Assembly: GCF_963583255.1 (NCBI RefSeq)
Contig: NC_084817.1
Coordinates: 19,821,989 to 19,885,988 of the forward strand
Length of the DNA: 64,000 nucleotides
Source of the DNA: Pyrus communis
Lineage: Eukaryota; Streptophyta; Magnoliopsida; Rosales; Rosaceae
Direction: 5' to 3'
Part shown: positions 22,900 through 32,988 of the stretch, in pieces
How the letters are laid out: every line of letters starts with the position of its first letter
How positions within the stretch are numbered: position 1 is the first letter of the stretch
Notes under the pieces: generated by a model
What the model was told of the DNA's origin: nothing
The model's database searches: none
Seen by the model: only the letters and a program-made list of their open reading frames with translations
Program-made: the position numbers and the translations under genes

Positions 22900-24736
22900 A
22901 CGGCGTAAACTAGTGAACCTAGTCTGAATTTGACCATTGCTTACTCATTCGTTCCAACGCATAAGGTTATTCTAGATTACGGTATTGCTTCAGATGAAAC
23001 ATGTTAGCCTTTCGAGAATCATGAGATTTCGGTCCATTACACCGTATTGGATAAGGTTTAGAATCAGAATGATGTGATAGTCGATGATGCATTCATGTAT
23101 ACCGTTGCTTCCAATATCATGCTTAGCAATGACATTGAACCACAATCTGGTGATGAATGTCAACGTAAAACGAATTGGTCAAACTGGAAACAAGCAATCC
23201 AAGTCGAACGCGATTAGCTCACGAAACAAAAGGTGTTTGGGCTCGTAGCTCCTACTCCACCATATGTGATGCCCGTGGGCTATAAGTGGGTTTTCATGAG
23301 GAATCCTAATGAAAAGAATGAAATAGACGATACAAAGCACACCTCGTAGCGCAAGGCTTCTCTCAACGCTTTGTGATTGATTACGAGGAGATGTATTCCC
23401 CCGTAATGGACGTCATAACGTTCTGCTACCTTATCAGTTTGGTAGTTTTCGAAAAACTGAATATGCAGCTTATGGACGTGGTAACAGCGTATCTTTATAG
23501 GGATCTAGATACAAAAATGTACATGAAAGTTCCAGAATGACTTCCATTGACTAGTTCAAATAGTTTTAGACCAAGAATCACTCACTAGATTAGATTGAGG
23601 AGGTCACTCTATGGATTGGGCGGATGTGGTATAACCGTCTGAGTGAATATTTGACAAGTCAAGGTTATGTGAACAACGAACTATGCCCATGCGTGTTCAT
23701 TAAGAAGTCACATTCCGGATTTGTGATCGTTGCAGTTTATGTCGACAATATGAACCTTATTAGAACTCCCGCAGAGCATGAGGAAATTGCCACGCACTTG
23801 AAATCAGAATTTGAGATGAAAGATTTTAGAAAAACTACATATTGTCTCGGCCTGGAGATTGAGCATTATTCGGATGGAATCCTAGTACATCAATCGAACT
23901 ACACCTATAAGGTGTTGCGATGTTTTAATAAGGATAAAGAGAAGCCTTCGAGTACTCCTATGGTCGTTCGGACTCTAGATGCTAAACGAGATCCCTTCCG
24001 TCCGAAGGAGGATGAGGAAGAGATTTTGGAGCCTGAAGTTCCAAACCTAAGTGCAATTGGTGCTTTATTGTACTTGGCTCAATGCACTAGACCCGACATC
24101 TCCTTTGTTGTTATTCTTGTGGCTATATACAGCAATGCACCTACATGCAGACACTGGAATGGTGTTAAAGACATTTTTCACTACCTCAAAGGTACGATGA
24201 ATTTGGGCTTGTTCTACACCCACCCACTACCTCAAAGGTACACAGATACTGGTTATCTGTTTAACCCTCATAGGGCACGTTCCCAAACAGGTTATGTCTT
24301 TACCGTTGGAGACACCGCTATATCTTGGAGGACTACTAAGCAAATGTTAGTTGCGATTTCTTCGAACCACCCTGAGATTCTCGCCCAACATGAAGCCTCG
24401 CAAGAGTGCTTTTGGCTGAGAGCAGTTATGGAACATATTCGAAGCACTAGTGGTCTTTCTTCCGCCATTGATCTTCCTACGACGATCTTTGAAGACAATG
24501 TAGCATGTATCGAGCAATTAAAAAAGGGATACATCAAGGAAGACAACACCAAGCACATAGCGCCGAAGTTCTTTTACTCTCACCAGCAACAACAACATCA
24601 AAACATTAAAGTCAAGCAAATCCGTTCCCAAGACAACCCGACCGACCTTTTCACGAAGTCACTGCCCAAGTCTACTTTTCAAAAGCTCGTCCACGGAAAC
24701 AGTATGTGTAAATTATCTGAATTGAATCGCTTGTAG
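22900..24736 (+). pseudogene. copia family A RT/RNase H (copy 2), 370-codon open stretch
   Basis: The N-terminal RT part (22900-23620) is interrupted by stops. From the ATG at 23624 a 370-codon frame runs to 24736 and covers the rest of RT and RNase H. The active-site box is YVDN, with the second aspartate lost. GALLYLAQCTRPDISFVV, HYLKGTMNLGLFY, SQTGYVFTVGDTAISWRT, TTIFEDNVACIEQLKKGYI and PTDLFTKSLPKSTFQKL are normal family landmarks. The open frame could be mistaken for a gene, but it is a catalytically dead pol tail. A word (CACTACCTCAAAGGTA) is duplicated near 24179-24241, replacing part of the loop before RNase H. Confidence 0.88.
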
Positions 24737-25154
24737 TCTTATTTGTAAGTTATGTCTAACTCAGGGGGAGTATCCTGAAGCATACTCACTTAATTTTAAT
24801 GTACTTTTTTCCTACGATTAGGAGCATTTTTCCCACTGGGTTTTTGCTACCTAACGAGGTTTTAACGAGGCACCTATCCTGGGATGATCATACTCCCTTG
24901 AGTTCACTACTTTCGTCCTATTTGACGTTTGTTTTAGACATTATGCATACTTCTCACCTTTTCTTCTTAGTCTATTGGTTTCCCCCATGCCTTGGGTTTT
25001 ACCATAGCAAGGTTTTATGAGTTTTACTACCAATGCATACTTACGTTACTTGTGTTTAAGACTCACACTCACCCTTTATGCCGACGACTTCATCAATTGT
25101 TCTACCTCATCTGCTGAAGACCTAATGCAACATTTTGTTTGAGTATTTACACAC

Positions 25155-25165
25155 TCAAAAGGGAG
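25155..25165 (+). other. polypurine tract of copia family A copy 2
   Basis: CAAAAGGGAG abuts the 3' LTR start TGTTGCAATC, the expected place for the plus-strand primer. Confidence 0.65.
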
Positions 25166-25404
25166 TGTTGCAATCCTATCAGATTAGGAATGTGATTGTG
25201 TAAATCATAGTATATCTAGGAGTATCTTGTAGTTACCTATTAAGAGATGTAATCATATAAGGGTAAGGATTCTACCCCAACTATTATAAATAAATGCATA
25301 AAGAGATGATACAACACACACCTCAGAATTAAATCTCTCTTTTTCTCTCTTGTTGCCGCCGACCCCCTCTTCCTTAGATAGGTCAGTTAATTAAGCCTAC
25401 AACA
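25166..25404 (+). repeat. 3' LTR of copia family A copy 2
   Basis: TGTTGCAATC…CCTACAACA, paired with 18276-18519. It has an extra ACCTATTAAGAG-type segment relative to the 5' LTR and many substitutions, which points to an old insertion. Confidence 0.9.
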
Positions 25405-25409
25405 ATTTA

Positions 25410-27233
25410 TATATTTTTATACGAATTTGATCTTCATTAATTATTATTATTATTATTTGAATAATTAATTATTGAATTCATTCACGATATCGCTCTTCTG
25501 AAAAGAGTATTATTTTGCTCAAGAAAAAAGTTTGACCTTTTACAAGGCTGTCACAAAGGAGGGAAAACCCAATAATTGTCCCTTTTTTATGAATAAACAC
25601 GGTTTTTCATAATTCTTTTTTATTTCGTCACAAAGAAGGATAATAATTCTAGATTTTCTGCTTCGTCATACATGCCATTTGGGCGATATATCTATATCTC
25701 TACTAATTAATAAAATATTTATTGTCAATCAAAATCGTATGAAAATATCAGTTTAACCCTCTAATCAAAACAAAATATGAATAAGAAATATGGGGTAAAA
25801 ATATAATTTTATACAACCAAATTTTGCTTTTTTTTTTCTCTTCACTTACATGTAATCCTAACATATCTCTAATTAAAAAAATTAAAAAAATTCTCACTCC
25901 CACATTCTCTATCACTCTTTTCCTCTTTCCTTCTAATTCAAAAACAAAAATAAAAAATTTTCTCACACACTTTGTGTATGCCCATATGCTAGTATTGATT
26001 AAATAAATCACAATATTTAGTCCACTCAAGTAAGGATATTTGATTGTGAAAATATCTCAATTATTTTTGTTATAATTAAAGAAAATTGGGAAAAATCCCT
26101 AAAGAAATATTCTCAAGATTTTTGGGGCATATCCATCATTCTACTCTCTCCCCAACTGCTAGTTAAGGAGGGTTTGGAGAAGGAAGAAGACACTAAAAAA
26201 AAAAAAAAAAAAGCATTATGTCAGTATTAGACAAGAGAGATAAAGCTCTCTACTCTTATAGTTCTTTTTTTTTTTAAGTTTAATCTCTAAGGTTATCATC
26301 TCAACCGAAGGGCTTAGGAGGTGAAAATTCTAAAAGACAACTCCTTTTCGTAGCCAACTTGACGATCTGCGAGGTTTTGGACTTGCAAGAAAGATCATTG
26401 CTTGTGATAGGTGCATTATTTCTCATATTACCATATCATTTATCTTTAGGTTTTGTTATGAAAATTTAATTAAAAGAGCCTTATTACTTTGTTTTCTATC
26501 TTTTCAACAAATATGCACACTTAATTGACTTTCCGTAATGGTTTTGATGCAAGACCAATTGAAGGAGATATCTAAGAGGTTGAAGACCGTTGTATCTAAA
26601 TTTCTTAATTTTCTACGAGCCAAACATTCCAATTTTGCAAGTCAATCAGGCGAAAGTTGCATTCCCCTCAGAATTACGTAGGTATAAAAGAATGGATATT
26701 TGAAGCCGTTCCTGATTTGATTAAATAATGTGATATATTTATGGAAAACTAAGACATAGATCTACAAGTTTCATACCTTCCAGAATTTTCTAAAAGCTGG
26801 AACAATCTCAAATTTGGCGTGCAAAGTGGCTAATGTGTTTCCCAAGTCAAAAGGAGTTCTTTCCTAGTTTGTTCTCAAGTCCTTAGGATTTTGTTTTGTT
26901 TTAGGAGAATTTTCCTAGACTTTTTTTAGTAGATTTTTTGTTATTCTCTACCATATAAGCATGCCCAAGCTCTCTCTGCATTACCATATCCCATATTCAA
27001 TACACAATGCTCATGGAAGAAGAGTTTTGGACATGCATCACCATGGATTCTGGATTTTATCTTTCTTTTACTTTTAGTTGGAACTAATTTATTTTGTTAG
27101 GGCTTAGACGAAGCCCAATATGAATGTACCTTAATTTTAACTGGTGGCCTATTGAGTTTTCATCTATTGTTAAATTCTTAAGCATCGTTTTACAAATCTA
27201 TTTGCATGATCTTCGGAGCTTAGTAAGTAGATA
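25410..27233. other. AT-rich intergenic DNA with possible LTR relic
   Basis: No gene. A homopolymer A run is at about 26196-26214. The stretch 26500-27150 (…GGATTTTGTTTTGTTTTAGG…CCATATAAGCATGCCCAAGC…) has the look of a long gypsy LTR, with a TATA-like CCATATAAGC, but I could not find its partner or borders. Confidence 0.4.
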
Positions 27234-27249
27234 AATCAATAGGATTGCA

Positions 27250-27412
27250 ATTACTTAGTATTATGGTCTAGTGGTATTCCTCTTCACTTGCAAGTGAGAG
27301 ATCTTAGGTTCAATTCTCACCAAAAGCGAATTTGAACCACATTATTGCTAGCCCATTGTAAGGTTAAGCCCATCCCCTCCCCCTTAATGTAGATAATATC
27401 GATTGATCAAAA
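27250..27412 (+). mobile_element. SINE with 16-bp target duplication
   Basis: The target duplication AATCAATAGGATTGCA (27234-27249) recurs as AATCGATAGGATTGCA (27413-27428) with one mismatch. Between them is a 163-bp tRNA-type SINE with GGTCTAGTGG (box A-like), GGTTCAATTCTC (box B-like) and a short A-rich end. Related copies are at 13776-13922 and probably 31765-31900. Confidence 0.8.
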
Positions 27413-27489
27413 AATCGATAGGATTGCATGAGGCTTGACCAAAGAATAGATGTTCTCCATAGTGCTGTAAGTGATTATGCAGATTTAGG

Positions 27490-28100
27490 ATACATAAATG
27501 CTCAAAAAAGGTGGATATTCTTCTCCTTACCATCTGACTAAACACCCATCGATTTTTAGAACATTGCGTGAAATATCATGAATTTTTTTTAATTTGACAT
27601 TGTGTGTCATTATGTTCTTTAGGGAATTCCATAGGTCTAGTAGATATCTTATCACAGCTTGAACTTCTTGTTCATTGGTGAGGATACTCCTGGTAGATTT
27701 CAAATTTGGTACCATCCTAGACATCTTTCCCAAATGTTCAAGGATAGAGTGCCAAGGTCCTTCCTATAAACCTTAAATTTCAGCATTAGACTTCGCAGTC
27801 TAGTGTTGAAGGTGCCACTGAAAACAAATTTCAATTATTCCCACACTTCCTTGGCAATTGAGTAACCTTCATACTCACCAATCAAATCATCATGAGTGCT
27901 ACTTAACATAATAAAGCGCGCATTACAATTTTTCTTGAACCAATCCAACCAAGCATGTCAAGCAGCTTACCTCAATGTTAGGTTGCATTAGTTTCATCCT
28001 CCATGTCAAGCTAAACCATTGAACCGTTAAGAACTTGACGAAGAAATCTACATGGATCAACTTGTCGGGTTTAAGGTAATTGAAGAGGATCACTGTGGTA
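27490..28100 (-). pseudogene. copia gag fragment (third family)
   Basis: On the minus strand the readable pieces match gag of the UBN2 type: SSTHDDLIGEYEGYS, then LRSLMLKFKVY and, from 27733 down, STRSILTNEQEVQAVIRYL followed by LDLWNSLKNIMTHN. Stops interrupt it; no LTR or PBS was found. Confidence 0.7.
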
Positions 28101-28104
28101 TCTT

Positions 28105-28612
28105 AAGAAATCTAGAAAACTATCATTAAGTTTTCTTTGTATGTTGACGACATCCTCATAATAGGAAATGACAAGACTTTCATAGAAACAACAAAAGCTA
28201 GCTAGGCGTTCATCTCATTTCGTGATGATGGGTATGGGTGAAGCACATTATGTACTTAAAGTTGAAATCAAAAGGGACTGTTCAAACAAACTTCTAAGTT
28301 TGTCTCAAGAGACTTACATTAAGAAGGTACTCAAACGGCTTCAAATGTTAAAAATGCAAACCCATAGATAGCCCTATGAGAAAAGGGTACCTAATGTCAT
28401 TAGACCAGTGTCCTAAGACAAGGAAAAAAATGGCAAACGTACCATATACCTCTGTGATAGTGTATGCAATGTTTTGCACGCGTTTCTACATTTGCCATGT
28501 TGTGGACATGGTAGGCTACTATCAAAATAATCTTGGAAATGCTCACTGGCAAGCTATCAAAAGAACTTTATTTATTTGCCTTCTCGTCCACGTGGCACAA
28601 ACTTTTTAGATC
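28105..28612 (+). pseudogene. copia RT fragment, opposite orientation to the gag fragment
   Basis: Plus-strand pieces read as LYVDDILIIGNDKTFIE (intact YVDD), then, broken by stops, QTYHIPL and an RT-connection-like TCHVVDMVGYYQNNLGNAHWQAIKRT, the last in the short frame at 28376-28609. It lies head to tail with a minus-strand gag fragment, so the locus is rearranged or composed of two insertions. Confidence 0.65.
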
Positions 28613-29913
28613 AACAAAATATGTTGAAATTGCCTTATGGATGGGAATACCAAAACCATGCAAGTGATCTTCCATTCCTCCTATTATATTCATCATTTAT
28701 CAAAACTAGTGGTGATACAAAAATGTAGTTTGAATGATATAAAGCGCAATACAAATAGAATGTAATGAATTCGATCTGGAAGGCCGGAACCACTCAACAA
28801 TGTCCAGCTGCAATAAAACATATGCAATTCATATTCAAGTCCTCCTTCCTACTCCTAGGAGTCGTTTGGCGGGCTGGATAAGATTGAATCTTGGAGATAG
28901 AATTGGATTGGCAGAGATGAGTTACATAACCTATGTGTGTGGTTGGGTTACATAACCCACCATATTTTCTTTTATTTCGGATGTGTAGTCAATCCGGTCT
29001 GTGCTATAATTTTTCTCACCAAATATTGGTTTGGCTACAAATCCAACTTAATTAGAAATAACCCATCACATCTTGCCCACCAAATGGGGCATGGATTACT
29101 CAGCTGCCTAAACCTTAAAATAAAAGGAAAGCTAATCAAAAGTCCAAAAAAAAAATTTAATTTTAATGAAAAATGACAAATAAATGTTAGGTAAATAATA
29201 TCAGGAAAAGATAAAAATATGATTTTTCGTTAAAAGTAAACAATACCGGAAGTATTTCGTTAAAACTCCCTAAAATAAATGGTGAAACTAACCATTATTA
29301 TTATCTTAACTGTCCAAACCAAATGGTCGGCTTAAATACTACCCACTCATGAAATAAACAATTGAGTGAGTTATAAATTGATAATTAAAGACCACATCTA
29401 GATTCAACCAATTGAACTCTCCTTCATTCTTGCGGTTGAAGAAAGCATGATTCAAATTTCAGCAGCCCTAATTTTCAACTTGTTAAGATCAACTACACTA
29501 AATTTCTTCCCCACTAATTATAATGCCCAACCCTAATTCACAAAATTCAGTCTAATGGCAATGTTAGAATCTCTAGTGCTTTTTTGTTTTGGTTCAACAA
29601 TCTATAACATTATATAGGTAATAGACACGAGGAGATGAAACTTGAAGAAAAATATTCAATAAATTAAAAATACATAAACGTAAAGATAAAAGATGTTTTG
29701 TGTGCGCATGCTCAAACAACGTTATTTGCACTTCCATAACTACAACACTATCTTCAAAAGAAATGTCAAATTTTAACCATAAAATTTAAATTTGAAAGCT
29801 TATGTGGCACTTTGATCTTCTTCCCTTTTTTTTTCTTTTTTTTTTCCAATCAATATGTCAAATTTAACCTATTATTTATATTATTTACTTTTCATAATTG
29901 TAATAGGTATTTT

Positions 29914-30040
29914 TGCAAATGACCCACTACCATAGTGATGGAGATGAGTGTTACCCTTGCACTACAGCCTGAGTTCGAATCTTGTCTGCTCCCTAATCTA
30001 ACATTTAATCTAACAAATCTATCATTGGACAAAACAAAAA
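29914..30040 (+). mobile_element. SINE with perfect 17-bp target duplication
   Basis: AATTGTAATAGGTATTT occurs exactly at 29897-29913 and 30041-30057. The 127-bp insert has a box A-like TAGTGATGGAG, a box B-like GAGTTCGAATC (29971-29981) and an A-rich tail ACAAAACAAAAA. This is the structure of a tRNA-derived SINE. Confidence 0.85.
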
Positions 30041-30305
30041 AATTGTAATAGGTATTTATAAAACAGAAAATCATTTATTAATCACTAGAAATAGATTTAA
30101 AGTTTCACAACAACACCTTTGCTACCAATCCACACATACCATATAAAAATTAACATTTCGATTGGAAATCACTAATGCTATGTGTTTTTTGTTATTATTA
30201 TTGCTATAGACTTTTTAGTCGGATGAAAATAAAAGGGAGAGAATCCTATTCTTGGTAGAATGAAAACATAACACACCGGACCAGTATCCTCTCCTAATCT
30301 TAGGA

Positions 30306-30446
30306 AAGGATCCTCATGACCAAGAGATATGGGCCGTTGGATGAAAATTCAATGGCTACAAACAGGAGGATCCCTTTAAAGTTATAATAATTATAACCAT
30401 TGGATTTTCATCCAACGGCCCACATCCCTTAATCATGAGGATCCTA
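30306..30446. repeat. hairpin MITE
   Basis: AAGGATCCTCATGA…GGGCCGTTGGATGAAAAT pairs with ATTTTCATCCAACGGCCC…TCATGAGGATCCT, so the arms are almost the whole unit (about 140 bp). The loop contains AAAGTTATAATAATTATAA. Confidence 0.7.
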
Positions 30447-30520
30447 AGACACCGACAAGTGAGCAGTAATCATCTGTCTGTCAGGTTGTACACGTGTTTC
30501 TGCTATCAGGCAGGTAGGTG

Positions 30521-30552
30521 CCTAGGTTGGGTAGGTAGGTAGGTAGGTATCC
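30521..30552. repeat. (GGTA)n microsatellite
   Basis: About seven GGTA/GTAG units; the flanks have further scattered GTAGGTAG words. Confidence 0.8.
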
Positions 30553-31764
30553 GATTCAAGGTGGTGTTGGGGCACCGGGTATGTAACACGCCATTTTGAA
30601 TCGGTAGGTAGGTATCTGGTCTGGTTACGATTTAGGAGCAAAACCAATTGAATTTGGATTAGGGGTTATTTTTAGTCGGCTTGGTTCAGAAACAAGGTTT
30701 TCAATTTCTATTCCAAGATTTCGAGTCGGATCAAATTTTTTGGATTATTCGAAATCCATCTATTTTACAAGTTTTGGAATTCTTGAACTTTTTGTGTATT
30801 GAAATGTGGTATTATACTAGTATATTTATCATTTTATTAATTTTGGAGTATACTTGTATATATGTTTATGTATAAATTCTATTAATTTTGGAGTATACTA
30901 GTATATTTATCATTTTAATACATAAGTATATAATTAAATACAAATACTATGGACAATGGACTTAATAAAAACATGAAAGTTGATACATAACTATAATTAA
31001 AAAAAATTGAATATTTTAGATTTTTGTCGGAATTAGTTTGGAACATTTTGGAAGAAATTTGAATAAAAATTTCAGAAGTTCGGGTATTTGAATTTTTATC
31101 CAATAGTTTTAGAAATTTTTAGATCTGGAACGAAAATTTTAACGGTAAAATTATAAATTTCAATTCAACGTGCACCCTTAATTCTACTCACTCTGTAACA
31201 TTACAATAATCAAATGGAGAAAATTAAAACATTGGTTCCTAAACTTTGACTCAAATAGGTCTTTGGTCTACAAAAATATGTATCGATGCATATACTTGTC
31301 ACAATGTGTAGCAATCGTACTTACTTTTAGGCAACTCTGTTACAAATTTTACCTAAAGCAAATGATTTTCAGGGGTAAATAAAAAAGGAGTTCTAACGGA
31401 GTTATCTAAAAAAACCATTGCTCCACATTATAACAACTTCAAGGGCTAATACTTACGAATTTTTAGTTAATGACCCAAAACTCCAATAGCGTAAAAATCC
31501 AATGACCAAACTATTTCTAATGAAATGCAGTTTTGGAGACGGAGGTAACATTAGGCACCCGTGGCTACATAAACTAACAAGCAACACAACGGAAGGTAAC
31601 CACATCAACTTTCGTTTTCTTCTACTTTCGAACTTGGGTAAAAGAGACGGATACATTGCCCTAAGTGGCCTAAGCAACGTCGAATTTAAGCTACCATTGT
31701 TGTCATGCGTATATTGCTTTAGTGATTAAATAACACAGAATCAACAAAGCAGTGAACTGGAACT

Positions 31765-31900
31765 GGACATTAAAACCCAACCTGGTTTTCTTTCATTTGT
31801 AAGTGAGGTTTTGAATTTAACTCCCATAGAAGGCGAGTTTGATTCCACGTTATACGTCGAAGCTATTGTCGGATTTAACCTAAACCCTCCACAATCGTTG
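31765..31900 (+). repeat. degenerate SINE-like sequence
   Basis: TTTCATTTGTAAGTGAGG, TTGAATTTAACTCCCATAG and GGCGAGTTTGATTCCACG run colinear with 27250-27412. It is heavily diverged, with no target duplication found. Confidence 0.4.
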
Positions 31901-32988
31901 CATCCAAAAAAAGCCCTTAAAAAATGCAATGACAGAAACATCAAATGTCACATGGAAACAGGTACGGCCAATGGAGGAGCTTTCACTTTCTTATTCTGTA
32001 CATGAAACAGGAAAGCAAGTGAATACACAAAAATAAAATGAAGGCTCATTCCTCAACTTTAGAGAGTCACGAAAACAAAACGAAGACGGGATAAACAGAA
32101 AATTTCAACTGGAAAAACTTTACAGTTGAAAACCGGATAATAACATCTCTATGTTTTCAACAAATTTAGGGATACGATAATCCTTCTGTATAACCTACAA
32201 GATTTCTGCCAACACCAATATCGGTTGTATCGGATCAACTTCTGGCATTACAGAAAACAAAAACCTGATTGCCCTTCGTTTAAAATCCCTACCATAACGC
32301 ATCTGTAATAACAAAGAAAGATCAGAACCAGTCATACGTATCATGTCATGAAATCAGCAACTTCCTCCTCCATTGTCCAAAACAAAAACATTGCAAACTT
32401 CAGTATCTATTAGCATCGAAGTGTAGGTCTAGAAGGACACATACCACAACCTGCAGAGTCCTGAAGCAACCACGAAGTATGACGAGAGCGTAGTCTGTAT
32501 ATCCATAGCATTTTGCTTATTAAAGAATTGACCGTCAGCGTCAAAATATTGTAGCTGTATGCCTTGTAAGTTTAATTTAAAAATTGAGGCAAGCCATACA
32601 GACGATTGTCCTATACTTGCATTAAAATTCTACATGGAAGTTTTAGCGAAAAACTTGGGTTTACATTTAAGATTTTTGTATTCAAATATAACAGAACCGT
32701 AGATGTATGCCTTGTAAGTTTAATTCAAAAATTTTGGAAGTAGTTTTATCGATTTACGTTAATATGTCTTGTTCCTGTGGAGACACACGTGAGTCCCAGG
32801 ATACCAAATCCAAAATATTCTACACTCAAAAGAAAACTGTGACAACATGAAGCCAAAGACACTGCACGGAAATTTTAATTCACAATTATCAAATGCTCAA
32901 TCATGTAAATGGAGTCCGGGAAGAACAAGAAACAAAGAGGTTTGACGTAAGACATGATCGTTACCTCCATTACATCCACTAGACCTTG

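Larger units (their letters stand above)
18276..25404 (+). mobile_element. Ty1/copia retrotransposon, family A copy 2 (near full length, inactive)
   Basis: A 7.1-kb element with LTRs of 244 and 239 bp, TGTTG/CAACA termini and an imperfect 5-bp target duplication (GTTTA 18271-18275, ATTTA 25405-25409). The order is 5' leader (18520-19868), gag, protease, integrase, RT/RNase H, 3' non-coding DNA. The gag and integrase style (MSNLNKLDFTALEVSGRNYL; IRLDNAGEFTSQTFDDYCMS) is that of the Ale/Retrofit lineage, as I know it. Key catalytic residues are lost in protease, integrase and RT, so it is a fossil. The LTRs differ by many substitutions and an indel, so the insertion is old. Confidence 0.92.
28613..32988. 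other. AT-rich intergenic DNA and 3' flank of ASG2
   Basis: No gene with support. It holds two SINEs, one hairpin MITE and a tetranucleotide repeat, listed separately. The last few hundred bases before 32988 are the 3' untranslated region of the minus-strand ASG2 gene; GGAG|GTAACG near 32965 could be a 3'-UTR intron donor. A 39-base word (ATGCCTTGTAAGTTTAAT…) occurs at about 32552 and again at about 32701. Confidence 0.5.

Noticed and set aside
24799..25020. 73-codon frame after the family A RNase H
   Set aside because: It falls in the 3' non-coding stretch that is conserved as DNA between both copies (TTTTTCCCACTGGG) but frame-shifted in copy 1.
28855..29340. Possible hAT-type MITE (GTCGTTTGGCGGGCTGG ... 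CCAAATGGTCGGC)
   Set aside because: I could not pair the ends as inverted repeats or find a target duplication.
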